Below the pieces are notes generated by a model, which was given only the letters and a program-made list of their open reading frames with translations, searched no databases and had not been told where the DNA came from. Below are positions 1 through 9,682 of a stretch of DNA of 64,000 bases, one piece after another. Position 1 is the stretch's first letter, and each line of letters begins with the position of its first letter. Source of the DNA: Labia minor (lineage: Eukaryota; Arthropoda; Insecta; Dermaptera; Spongiphoridae); the NCBI GenBank assembly GCA_963082975.1, contig OY720344.1, positions 72,940,546 through 73,004,545 on the forward strand. Reading direction: 5' to 3'. The translations under genes were made by a program, and so were the position numbers.

Positions 1-223
1 ACATTTCTATCATTTTGATAAAAAAATAGATGTTCATATAATATATTTGTTGATTCAAAACTAAATCTTAATTTTCCTAATTGTTTAAAAATATATGTAT
101 ATTAATATTAACTAATTAATTTTTATTAAAATATTATAATAAATGTGCCCCTCGGGATAACAATTATCTAAAATTCAAATTTAACTGGCAAATATATTTT
201 GTGACAAGACTATATAGAAATAA

Positions 224-524
224 ATTAATAAAAAAAATATTTTTTATAAACACGCTTTTTAATTAAAAATGCCCTAAAAAATAGAAAATAAAATATTAAT
301 TAAACCTTGAATATTATCCTTTACATATGCCCAACAAAAAAACGTGGGCGCATATGAACATAAGTAGTAGGTAAAGAATTTAATATTATTATTTTCCCCC
401 TCGCTTTTTTGTTAGGAATATGTAAAGGATAATATTCAAGGCTTAATTAATATTTTATTTTCTATTTTTTAGGACCTTTTTGATTAAAAAGCCTGTATAT
501 TAAAAAGTTTTTTTTTATTAATTT
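224..524. repeat. Long imperfect hairpin with arms of about 120 bp
   Basis: The left arm (about 224-343) and the right arm (about 402-524) are reverse complements with few mismatches; the inner 40 bp (304-343 against 402-441) are nearly perfect. The loop is about 58 bp. A second, shorter palindrome (CATATGCCCA near 324 against TGGGCGCATATG near 344) spans the arm/loop junction and could form an alternative cruciform. No coding potential is seen. It could be a foldback element, a hairpin MITE or a source of double-stranded RNA. Confidence 0.85.
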
Positions 525-1544
525 GTTTTCAAGTTTTTAGTTTTTTAATTTTATTAACTTCACTTTTCTGTCTCTCTGTAATGTTCAAAATTTGTAATTG
601 GATTTAACTCACTTCTAGTTGATCAAAAATATTAAGATTTTAAATGTACCCTTATAGTTAAAGCAATAGTTGTTTGGATTACCATACTGGGCGGGGCTTA
701 TCTGCCTGTGTACTTGTGTTGTTCTGTAATTCCGTAAAGAACTATGTGTCGCACATAATGTTATATTTATATTTACAATTTTATTACAATATACAATATA
801 ATTCTATACAATATATTTAAACTCACAAATTTTAAAAATTTGTATCTGAAAAATTCAAAATATTTCTTTTTGATTATTGTGTGTCATCGACTTTCAATAT
901 ACGTTTCAAATTTGAGCGAAATAGCTCAATTAGAAGTCTTATAATCCCAAAAATATTATATGTTTATTTCAACTTAACAAAGCTGTTGTTATATAAACAT
1001 TTATTATTATTATTATTATTATATTGGTTTATTTCTTATAATGGAAGATATTTTTTATATAGTATTATAATAAAATATGATATAAATGAGAAAATAAAGA
1101 ATATAACTTATTCAAAGAAGATTTTTTATAATGTTAATATTAGTTTACGATTCTAGGGGTGGATTGAAGTAAAGAGATTTTTGTATCTATACTAATATTT
1201 AAAATAAAAGAGAGAGAATTCTTCTATCTATGTACATATTAAAAAAAAATATAAATTCAAATTAAATTGGAGTAATTTTTAAATAAATAATTATTATGAT
1301 ATTTATCTATAAATGAGAAAAAGATAAAAAGAAAAAAAAAGATTATTTAATATGAAATAACCTAATAATAAGGAAAGATACTAAATGAATGAATCGTCTA
1401 ACTCAATAGAAGTAGAATAATAAAAGTTTTGTTTACTTTCTCTTCTTCTTATTCTATCAAATAAAAGAAGAAAAGATCCGTTCGCATATTATGCCTCTCA
1501 AATTGAATTTTTTCATTCTTTATTACAGCCATTTCTCAATCGAA
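525..1544. other. AT-rich stretch, nothing assigned
   Basis: No convincing coding frame, RNA or element end was seen. It holds a (TTA)7 microsatellite at 1001-1021 and purine-rich AT tracts after 1200. Open frames here are low-complexity Ile/Leu/Lys/Tyr translations of AT-rich DNA. Confidence 0.5.
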
Positions 1545-1835
1545 AAGCAAAGAAAGCCACAAGTTAGTTGAATCCATTGCCGTCTTATGTTCGAAATCGG
1601 ATTCCCGCTTGTAACTGGCTTTTCTACGTCGCGAGATGCTCGTATCTTCGCCCTCCATTAAAGCCCTTCTGGCCTTTTAACGACTCTGCGCGCCTCTCGT
1701 TTGTATTTATTCTCATAGTCCTTGGCGGAAAAGGTAACTCGGTGAAATCCCCCTCTCCATGCCACGTGACTGCTCCAATGCATCGTAATCATCCCCGTTT
1801 ACTCTGTTCAATATTACAGGTTGCAAAACAATGCC
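1545..1835. other. GC-richer island with splice-like signals, unassigned
   Basis: This block is visibly richer in G and C than the surrounding DNA and does not resemble the other repeats of the window. A frame stays open from about 1568 to 1906 but has no ATG at its start (it opens at TTG). A donor-like AAAGGTAACT near 1730 and a pyrimidine-led acceptor-like ATTACAG near 1818 could frame a short intron. It could be a host exon, an untranslated region, a conserved regulatory block or an old repeat. I do not recognise a protein. Confidence 0.3.
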
Positions 1836-2398
1836 ACTGTAATTATTTCACAAAATTGCTATTTTTATTCTCTATAAAAGTTATAAAGGTCCATCGTCAC
1901 GTGTAATTATGCTATAAATTTGCCATTTAGATCTTCTTCTTAAATTTCTTTATTTCTATTTAAACGCATAATCATCTCTAAGTATATATACTTATATAGT
2001 ATTGTTATTAAAGGATGTATGCTTTTTCTTGATAATATAAAATGATTAAATTATTATAGATTACTTGATTTCATTATCTCATTGATAGTACACTAATCAT
2101 CAATACTGATTATACTTCTTGCATTTTAAAATATTCAAAATTTTAATTTCCTAATTAATAAAATAATTTCATTTCAGGGATATTTTTCAAATATATTTAT
2201 ATTATTATATAAATTTGTATATTTCAAATATAATATACCTATAATAAAACAAATAATAAAAGGAGATTTTTATTATTAAAAATTTTATATATAATTCAAA
2301 TATGAGAGAATTCAACTAAACATAATTTAATTTATGCTGTCCCTCTTTTAATGAAATATTATTATTGATAGTAGTGTCTAGGCTAACAATTATTTTGT
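1836..2398. other. AT-rich stretch, nothing assigned
   Basis: No feature recognised, except that 2087-2113 recurs with one mismatch at 2439-2465 inside the neighbouring LINE fragment. Confidence 0.45.
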
Positions 2399-2712
2399 CG
2401 GTTGTATTGTATGGGTGTGAGGAGACGAGAGTAGGGAGAGTACACTAATCTTCAATACTGATTATTCTCCGCAAAATTTATGGGCCAAAGAAAGATGAGG
2501 TCACCGGGGAATGGCGGAGACTGCATAACGAGGAATCGCATGATCTCTATGAATCTCCAGATATAGTTAGAATTATAAAAGAGAAGGCTACGATGGACAT
2601 GGCTTGTGGCTAGAATGGGAGAGGAAAGAATGGCTAAAAATATATTGATAGGGAGACCGATTGGGAAACGTCCGTTTGGAAGACCAAGGACGCGGTGGGT
2701 GGCTAATGTGTT
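2399..2712 (+). pseudogene. LINE endonuclease/reverse transcriptase C-terminal fragment
   Basis: Translation gives, across frameshifts and stops, the hallmarks of the C-terminal tail of an arthropod-type non-LTR retrotransposon: VVLYGCE at about 2401, then GPKKDEVTGEWRRLHNEE from about 2483, then the remains of a GHVARMGEERMAKN and GRPIGKRP block near 2600-2690. Compared with the copy at about 20440, a foreign stretch of about 27 bp (2439-2465) replaces a few codons of the VFENRIL region. It is decayed and cannot encode an enzyme. The family resembles RTE-like LINEs; the exact clade needs a search. Confidence 0.8.
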
Positions 2713-3472
2713 AAGGCATGTCTATTTTCAATTTTTTTTTTAAATTTCTTTTTGAAAAATTTAGTTTAATTTTTGAAATAAATCAGGATTATATAAACCT
2801 AATGCAATCCTTTAATACCTGTTATTAAAGTTATCTCTTTGAGTGTGTTTAGAATGAATAAAACTTGGAGTTGAAGTACCCTTATATTTAATATTATCCT
2901 TATATTGTTCAGATAATCCACTAAAGGAATATACGACTTTTGCTATATAAAAAATCAATAAGTATGAACTTATCTTACGATAAATATATTATCGGTTTTC
3001 TATTAAGTATCAGATTTTTCAAATGACATTTTAAATTTTTATTTCTAGTTAGCTATGTGAAAATTAAATATATCATTAAAAAACAATATTCAATAAATTT
3101 GAATAAAAATTAACTAAATCCAATAAATTTATTTTAATGTTTATTTAAATATCATATCTGATATTCTTATATATGTTAAAAAATGGATTTGGATTTTTTT
3201 AATCTCAAAATATGAATCCACCCACCATTACTCCCTTCAAGTAAAAATAAAACAATAATTTCTACTCTATATAGATAAAATATATTATATATATGGTATA
3301 TATTTATTTACCAATGTTTAATTAAGGCAGACCATGTGTATTTTGAAATTAGTACAATATAGAAAATTGAAAAATAAATTAAATAAAATTAAAATTAAAT
3401 AAACATAAATTGACAAATTGACATATGAATAGGACCTATACCATTATTTAGGACCTATTCTTCAATTATTTC
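2713..3472. other. AT-rich stretch, nothing assigned
   Basis: No coding frame, RNA gene or element boundary recognised. Short AT microsatellite-like tracts occur near 3280-3310. Confidence 0.45.
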
Positions 3473-3801
3473 ATTTCACAAAGGGAAGCCGAGCTCTCTG
3501 GTGACCTACTGTTAAAATTGGGCCCGTGAGAGGTCTTCTTGAGGTTAGCTTTATTAAGTCTTCTTCTAGCAGTTTTGACACTCCCATTTACCTTCCGTAC
3601 ATCTTCAAGGCTATTCCTTGCATGTACCACCGGTATATGTTAAGTTCTTGAAATCGTTTAACCATCCGAAAAACAGTTGTCTTACGAAGAACATTGACTA
3701 TGTATCTGTAGCTGCGTCCGCTCTCAAATAACGCAACGGCTTTTGTAGAATCTGTTATGCTAAGCGGCATAATTTTGATGGGTTTTGTCGAAGACACTTA
3801 C
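3473..3801 (-). pseudogene. Tc1-like transposase remnant
   Basis: On the minus strand an open stretch (3797 down to 3588) reads as the N-terminal DNA-binding part of a Tc1-like transposase: VALFESGRSYRYI followed by a TTVFRMVKRFQEL helix, the usual helix-turn-helix context. After a stop, the continuation to about 3475 reads like the second half of the DNA-binding region, with the motif ILTVGHQRARL that precedes the catalytic domain. The DDE domain and both terminal repeats are missing. This is a dead fragment with at least one internal deletion. Confidence 0.7.
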
Positions 3802-4643
3802 ATAATGAATTTCAAGCATAGTATTAAAAGAAAAACAGGGATTAAAAGACTATAATAAATAAATCCGAGTTCATCAAAAATCAATAAATATGAAATTATT
3901 TGTTTTTATTTTATTTTAATTTTAAATAAAATCTTTGTAATTTATGTAATTTATGTAATTTATTAAGAATGTTAAAAATTTCTCATATTAAAAGTTTAAT
4001 TCAATTTCATTGCAATAAAATTTATATTTTATTAATTATTTTTAAAAAAATCTGAGTTTTCAGTTATTTTTTTTGTCGGCAGTGTATTTGTAAGAGTACG
4101 TTACATTTTAAAATACATTTTGAAATCATTTATTTATATAATTAAATATAAGGTTAAGCTTTATGTTAGAAATAGAGAGAGATTGTCTCATTGAAACTTA
4201 TTCCACCCTAAACTGACCCTATTGTTATGGGATGTGGTTCGTGTCAATCTCCCGCTTTCATGTTGTTTAATCCATAGAATACTAATTATACACATTATAT
4301 TTGAAGGGAAGTGAAAATCAAATGCAAAGCTTGAGAAAACAGAATACTAGAAATCTAATTTCGTGATAAATAAATATTTAATACATAGATGGGAAGATAT
4401 ACAATAGATTCAATTAGAATATTCAATGCTTGCAGAAATATTAAAATGATTAATTTTCTTTATTTTATTATTATATAGTAGTTATGTACAATTCTAAGGT
4501 ATAACAAAAAGAGTTCTGACTTAATGAAGTTATGACATTTGGAAAAATTTGTATTTAAATATTAAAATCTTGATTGGCCCTGGAAATATTGTTACTATAT
4601 GGTAACTTTTCTAAACAAAAGTTGATAGAAGTTTTTATATATA
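3802..4643. other. AT-rich stretch, nothing assigned
   Basis: No recognisable feature. The last bases before 4644 are a TA-rich run that forms the left flank of the LTR element. Confidence 0.45.
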
Positions 4644-4993
4644 TGTAATATTACTCTATTATTTTGAATATTCCCCGCGCACCGATGGTGGCGCTCTGAT
4701 TGGATAGAAAGAGAGGAGTTAAAATTTTTATATTTGACAGATGTATCTGAGTTTGATTTGTGATATGATATGCCTAAAAGAATCTTGAAGAGGCAATATT
4801 TGGGTAAACAAAATATAATAAAAGGCTTTAAATGTTGTTTCTTCTGATTTGCAGGTAATATTGTAATAAATTTTATATATTTTTTGTACCTTAATTATAA
4901 TAATAAAAAAAACCTTCTGATTTGCAGATCGAAAACGCAATTAAGTCTTTTATTTCATATAAAACCCACTAAAATAGATAGATCATTATTATA
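4644..4993 (+). repeat. Left LTR (5')
   Basis: Starts TGTAATATTACTC and matches 5788-6137 without visible differences. It carries a GC-richer block near 4673-4700 and a TATAAAA-like box near 4957, followed by a run to CATTATTATA. Two CTGATTTGCAG motifs (about 4847 and 4917) resemble splice acceptors. The end lacks a canonical CA, so the 3' boundary is uncertain by a few bases. Confidence 0.8.
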
Positions 4994-5051
4994 AAACAAC
5001 ATTTTTGCCAAGATAAAATATAAATAAATAAAAATAATGGAAAAGCTAAGA

Positions 5052-5054
<3 letters not shown>

Positions 5055-5093
<39 letters not shown>
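5055..5093. repeat. Poly-A run of 39 bases
   Basis: An uninterrupted A tract inside the LTR element, between the left LTR and the repeat-coding segment. It could be an inserted poly-A tail or simple expansion; assembly length is unreliable here. Confidence 0.95.
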
Positions 5094-5095
<2 letters not shown>

Positions 5096-5283
5096 ATGAC
5101 TGAATATATATAAATCAAAATAATTAATAATTAAGGTAAATAAAATAAATAATAAATAAAAATTGAAATAAATCAAAGTGGAATTAAAATAAATAATAAA
5201 TAAAATTAAAACTAAATAAATAAAAATACAAATAGAATCAAGCATATTTCATTAAAAGAAGATAATAAATGTTTAAAAGATGA

Positions 5284-5727
5284 AATAATTTCATTAAAAG
5301 AAGACATGAAAAAGAAGATGCTGAAGCTAAAGCAAAGAAAGAAAAAGAAGATGCTGTAGCTAAAGCAAAGAAAGAAAAAGAAGGAGCCGATTCTAAGGCA
5401 AAGAAAGAAAGAGAAGAAGCTGAAGCTAAAGCAAAGAAAGAAAAAGAAGATGCTGTAGCTAAAGCAAAGAAAGAAAAAGAAGAAGCCGAATTAAAGGCAA
5501 AGAAAGAAAAAGAAGAAGCCGATTCTAAGGCAAAGAAAGAAAAAGAAGAAGCCGAATTTAAGGCAAAGAAAGAAAAAGAAGAAGCCGATTCTAAGGCAAA
5601 GAAAGAAAAAGAAGAAGCCGAATTTAAGGCAAAGAAAGAAAAAGAAGAAGCCGAAGCTAAAGCAAAGAAAGAAGAAGAAGATGCTGAAGCTAAAGGCAAA
5701 GAAAGAAAAAGAAGAAACAGAAACTGA
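5284..5727 (+). CDS. Hendecad (11-residue) Lys/Glu/Ala repeat ORF of the LTR element
   Basis: The frame is open for 147 codons, from just after a TGA at 5281 to a TGA at 5725. From about 5317 to 5700 it encodes nearly twelve tandem copies of an 11-residue unit, consensus E-E/D-A-x-x-K-A-K-K-E-K, built from a 33-bp DNA repeat. Eleven-residue periodicity with alanine spacing is typical of right-handed coiled coils and LEA-like helices. The preceding segment (about 5215-5310) reads SLKEDNKCLKDE in another frame, so a one-base frameshift probably separates an N-terminal coiled coil from the repeat. No ATG opens the repeat frame. It may derive from the coiled-coil part of a gag protein that expanded by slippage. 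Whether it is translated is unknown. Confidence 0.45.
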   Translation, partial: NNFIKRRHEKEDAEAKAKKEKEDAVAKAKKEKEGADSKAKKEREEAEAKAKKEKEDAVAKAKKEKEEAELKAKKEKEEADSKAKKEKEEAEFKAKKEKEEADSKAKKEKEEAEFKAKKEKEEAEAKAKKEEEDAEAKGKERKRRNRN

Positions 5728-5776
5728 CCCCATTGTTAAATACACTTGATTCTTAATTCGAACTACGTTCTCCCTT

Positions 5777-5787
5777 AAGGGGGGAGA
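5777..5787 (+). other. Polypurine tract of the LTR element
   Basis: AAGGGGGGAGA lies immediately 5' of the right LTR. This is the position and composition of the plus-strand primer of LTR retrotransposons, and it sets the element on the plus strand. Confidence 0.8.
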
Positions 5788-6137
5788 TGTAATATTACTC
5801 TATTATTTTGAATATTCCCCGCGCACCGATGGTGGCGCTCTGATTGGATAGAAAGAGAGGAGTTAAAATTTTTATATTTGACAGATGTATCTGAGTTTGA
5901 TTTGTGATATGATATGCCTAAAAGAATCTTGAAGAGGCAATATTTGGGTAAACAAAATATAATAAAAGGCTTTAAATGTTGTTTCTTCTGATTTGCAGGT
6001 AATATTGTAATAAATTTTATATATTTTTTGTACCTTAATTATAATAATAAAAAAAACCTTCTGATTTGCAGATCGAAAACGCAATTAAGTCTTTTATTTC
6101 ATATAAAACCCACTAAAATAGATAGATCATTATTATA
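5788..6137 (+). repeat. Right LTR (3')
   Basis: Direct copy of 4644-4993, offset 1144 bp, with no difference seen by eye. It is followed by a TA run that blurs the outer boundary. Confidence 0.8.
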
Positions 6138-7110
6138 TATATATATATAGTAAAAGTTGTTAATTGACTTAGGGCATTCACTTTAACTTTTACTTCATAA
6201 ATTCGTTTGTAGGAAAATCCGAGAAGCGATTAGAATTAATGTGATTTGAGAGGAAATTTGAATAAATCATATATATAATATAATATGAATTAATTAAAAA
6301 GCAACATTTTTGAGAAATATAAAATATTAAATTAAAAATTAATATTTTATTGAGGCTAACGATTTATGTCAAAGTATATAATAAGTTTATATTCTATACA
6401 CCAGTGGTTCTTAAACTGTGGTCCGCGGACCCCTGGGGGTCCGCGAAGCCTTTACTGGGGGTCCGCGGTCCTCGGAAAAAAATCATCGTAAAAATATATA
6501 CATATATAAATATTTAAAGTTCATTGTGTAACTATATCCTCCTAGAGAATTACGGCTATAATTTAATACTATTAATAATACTATTTTATTTTATTAAATT
6601 GATAATTATGTCAATTAATTTTTTGTGAATAAATAAACATATATAAAAAACTATATATAAAATTTGAATTTTCATCCATTCATTCATTTAAAATCATTTT
6701 TCGATTGTTCCTTTAAAATAACCCCTCTTAGGGGCTCGGAAGGGGAGGCATATAAGGGAATTTTCTTTCACTTTGTTATTGGGGAAAACCAGGGGAGGGG
6801 ACAGTCTTACCCGGAAAAACCCAAATTGTCAGCGTCCACTCTGGGGTTTTAAACAGTTTTAAAGCAAATGTTAATTATAAGTTCATTTCTCAACGAGTTG
6901 TATCTTTAAATTATTTTTATTAATTTAATTAATTATAATTAAATTATAGCTAATAATAGTTTATTATAGCTAATAATTTTTTTTAATTTTTAGTGTAATT
7001 TGCATGATCATTATTTTATAAAAACACTAAACACATTTTGCAATTTCCCAGAAAGGCTGTTTTTGAGAGTAAGTATAAGTTAGTGTTATGAATAAAAAAT
7101 ATTTATTTTA

Positions 7111-7200
7111 ATAATATTTTAGAATCAAATTACGAAATTAATAATATTTTAGAATCAAATTACGAAATTAATAATATTTTAGAATCAAATTACGAAATAT
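7111..7200. repeat. 30-bp tandem repeat, three copies, in hAT copy 1
   Basis: Three identical 30-bp units in the 5' non-coding part of the transposon. The other hAT copy has two units (about 25427-25486), so the number changes between otherwise near-identical copies. Confidence 0.9.
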
Positions 7201-7426
7201 ATTTATTATATAAATTAATATTCATTTAAAATGATATTAAATCATTTATTTAAAATGATTTAAAACATTTATTAAAATGATTTAAAACATTCATTTAAAA
7301 TGATATTAAAACATTCATTAAAATCATATTAAAACATAGCTAGTAAATAATAATTCGTTATATTTATATTATATTTATATTATATTTATATTATTGTAGT
7401 TCAATGTTAATAAATTACTCCATAAA

Positions 7427-9286
7427 ATGGATCGTTGGCTACAAACTGGTTCAACACAGAAACGGAAAGAATCAGATGATGAGGCATCAACAGCAAACTC
7501 TACCAAGAAACGCAAAACTAGAAAATATTCGGATGATTATTTATCATTTGGATTTACTTATATTTGCAACAATGATGTGGAAAGACCAGTCTGCGTTCTA
7601 TGTCAGGAAAGTTTATCCAATGAAAGTATGAAACCTGCTAATCTCAGACGTCATTTACAAACAAAGCACAGCGAGCATGTTAGTAAGTCTATCGAATTTT
7701 TTAAAATGAAAAAAGAAGAACTTAATTCAAGTCAGAAATTGATGGTAAAGACGGGATCTGGTGGTATGAGTAAGAAAGCAGTAATGGCATCATATGAAGT
7801 AGCTCTACTTATTGCTAAAGCAGGAAAGCCGCATAATATAGCAGAGCAATTAATTCTTCCTGCTACAAAAGTAATTACAAATATAATGTTAGGAACTAAA
7901 GCAGCAAACGATATAAATTTGATTTCATTATCAAATGATACGGTTAAGAATAGGATTGAAGACATGTCATGTAATATAAAAGAAGAATTAATATCGAGAG
8001 TGCGCAAAAGTCACTATTACTCATTACAATTGGATGAAAGTACTGATGTCACTAATAATGCCAATTTGTTAGCTTTCATTAGTTATGAGTTTGAAAATCA
8101 AATACAAGAAGATGTATTGTTTTGTGATTCACTACCTTCACGAACGACAGCTAATGACATATTTAACAGTTTGAATAATTTTATAACCGAAAATGAAATA
8201 GAGTGGCCAAAATGTGTTGGAATTTGCACTGATGGTGCTCGTGCAATGTCAGGTACAAGAACTGGATTGATTGCTCTTATTAAAAATGTTGCGCCTCAGG
8301 TTGTTTGGAATCATTGCTGCATTCACAGAGAATCATTAGCAGCCAAAAATATGTCACCAGATTTGAAAAGAACATTAGACGAAGTAGTTAAAATTGTCAA
8401 TATCATTAAGGCTCGTCCACTTAATTCCAGAGTTTTTAAAATTTTGTGTGAGGAAATGGGTAGTCAACATACACATTTATTATTACATACAGATGTACGT
8501 TGGTTGTCCCGCGGGAAAGTACTCATTCGCCTTTTTGAGCTTCGAGATGAAATACGATTGTTTTTAATAGATGCGCATTTTGAACTGACCGAATGTTTCA
8601 ATGATTTTATCTGGTTAGCTAAGGTGGCTTACTTGACTGATATTTTTACAAAATTGAACGAACTTAATTTGAGCCTGCAAGGTACTGTTGTAAATATATT
8701 TAAAGTTGAAGATAAAATAGAAGCAATGATTAAAAAAATCGACTTGTGGTCGAAACGCATCCAGAACGGTGTATATGAGTCTTTTCCAACTCTCAATGAT
8801 TTCATAGAAAGCTCCAGTGAAAAATTGCTTAATCAAACGCGTCAATTATTTGTTGAACATTTAATTACTTTGAAAAGCAACTTCAGGAAGTATTTTTCTA
8901 CTCCTGATCCTTGCAATAACTGGATCAGAGATCCATTTAATATGGAAATTACAAATACTAAACATTTATCTGCACCTGAACAAGATATTCTCGTGGAATT
9001 ATCATGTGATACAACTTATAAACTAAAATTTAACAAAACTGAATTGAGCAACTTTTGGTTACTTCTCAGGTCAGATTATCCTGCGCTTGCAAATAAAGCA
9101 CTTCAACACTTGATTCCATTCTGCACAACATATTTATGCGAACAAGCTTTTTCGGTACTATTTTATATTAAGTCTAAATATAGAAACAAATTAAATGTAG
9201 AGCCGGATCTTAGATTAAAAGTTTCCAATATTAAGCCAGATATTGAGATTCTTGTTTCAAGAAAACAACTGCATACATCTCATTAA
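7427..9286 (+). CDS. hAT transposase, Buster/ZBED5-like
   Basis: The product is a 619-residue cut-and-paste transposase that would bind the element ends and excise and insert the transposon. An N-terminal basic stretch (KKRKTRK, about 27-33) may be a nuclear signal. A BED zinc finger follows (C56, C59, H76, H81). The RNase H-like core shows LDESTD with the first catalytic Asp at D203, CTDGARAM with D269, a CCIH motif at 297-300 and DVRWLSRG with the conserved Trp at W359. The C-terminal dimerisation region holds CEQAFS with catalytic Glu E572. All expected key residues are present and no stop interrupts the frame, so the protein could be active. The ATG at 7427 is the first in frame before MDRWLQTGS. 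It differs from the copy at 23338-25197 only at S219 (Arg there) and I326 (Phe there). Confidence 0.93.
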   Translation: MDRWLQTGSTQKRKESDDEASTANSTKKRKTRKYSDDYLSFGFTYICNNDVERPVCVLCQESLSNESMKPANLRRHLQTKHSEHVSKSIEFFKMKKEELNSSQKLMVKTGSGGMSKKAVMASYEVALLIAKAGKPHNIAEQLILPATKVITNIMLGTKAANDINLISLSNDTVKNRIEDMSCNIKEELISRVRKSHYYSLQLDESTDVTNNANLLAFISYEFENQIQEDVLFCDSLPSRTTANDIFNSLNNFITENEIEWPKCVGICTDGARAMSGTRTGLIALIKNVAPQVVWNHCCIHRESLAAKNMSPDLKRTLDEVVKIVNIIKARPLNSRVFKILCEEMGSQHTHLLLHTDVRWLSRGKVLIRLFELRDEIRLFLIDAHFELTECFNDFIWLAKVAYLTDIFTKLNELNLSLQGTVVNIFKVEDKIEAMIKKIDLWSKRIQNGVYESFPTLNDFIESSSEKLLNQTRQLFVEHLITLKSNFRKYFSTPDPCNNWIRDPFNMEITNTKHLSAPEQDILVELSCDTTYKLKFNKTELSNFWLLLRSDYPALANKALQHLIPFCTTYLCEQAFSVLFYIKSKYRNKLNVEPDLRLKVSNIKPDIEILVSRKQLHTSH

Positions 9287-9321
9287 ATATGTAAGTTATA
9301 TTTAATGAGATAGATGCAGTT
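9267..9321 (+). terminator. Hairpin spanning the transposase stop codon
   Basis: Two 24-bp arms (9267-9290 and 9298-9321, two mismatches) surround a 7-base loop. The TAA stop at 9284-9286 lies in the left arm. The same structure occurs in the second copy (23303-23357). It may shape the 3' end of the mRNA or form part of the transposon end; no function is shown. Confidence 0.75.
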
Positions 9322-9682
9322 ATTTTTTAAAATATTTCTTATTTAATATTTTCTGAAAAAAATTATAAAATATTTATATGAATTTAATGTAAGTACCCAT
9401 TATAATTTGTGAGATTTGTTGCTATGACAATGTTTGTATTTTCTTTCTTCAATATTATAATTTCTAATAAAATGTGTTCTACAATATGCAAAAAAATCGT
9501 TATTCACCAATCACTGTTAGAAATATTCATCATATATCCTTGTCCTTATGAGATCGTAAGCCAGAAATTAATTAATAAAATGACGTAAAGTACCTAAAGT
9601 TGTGATGGGGGTCCGTCAAAAAAAATTTTTTCAAGTGGGGGTCCGTGGAGTACATAAGTTTAAGAACCTATGCTATACACAA

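Larger units (their letters stand above)
4644..6137 (+). mobile_element. Young short LTR retroelement with hendecad-repeat interior
   Basis: Two direct repeats of 350 bp (4644-4993 and 5788-6137) look identical base for base and flank about 794 bp. The right repeat is preceded by a polypurine tract (AAGGGGGGAGA, 5777-5787) directly before TG, as expected of a Ty3/Gypsy-type element on the plus strand. No pol domain is present. I see no convincing primer-binding site after the left LTR, and the outer flanks are TA repeats, so the target duplication cannot be fixed. Identical LTRs imply a very recent insertion. It is a non-autonomous, internally deleted element. Confidence 0.8.
6402..9672 (+). 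mobile_element. Complete Buster-type hAT transposon, copy 1
   Basis: The 3271-bp element starts CAGTGGTTCTTAAACTGTGG and ends, read inward on the other strand, CATAGGTTCTTAAACTTATG: imperfect inverted ends. It is flanked by a perfect 8-bp duplication CTATACAC (6394-6401 and 9673-9680), which fits the Buster consensus nnnTAnnn. The left end carries a GC-rich subterminal palindrome (GGTCCGCGGACC, then GGGGGTCCGCG); the right end repeats GGGGGTCCGT. A 30-bp unit is present three times at 7111-7200. One intact transposase gene fills the centre. The close similarity to the inverted copy at 22952-26248 and the perfect duplication show recent movement. Confidence 0.95.

Noticed and set aside
881..1156. 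Open frame of 91 codons
   Set aside because: It begins at GTG and is low-complexity Leu/Ile/Tyr/Lys from AT-rich DNA; no domain.
5238..5745. Two minus-strand open frames of Ser/Phe repeats
   Set aside because: Antisense shadows of the 33-bp repeat; the polypurine tract sets the element on the plus strand.
7732..8007. Antisense frames within the transposase genes
   Set aside because: They mirror a conserved coding region and recur in copy 2 only because the gene does.
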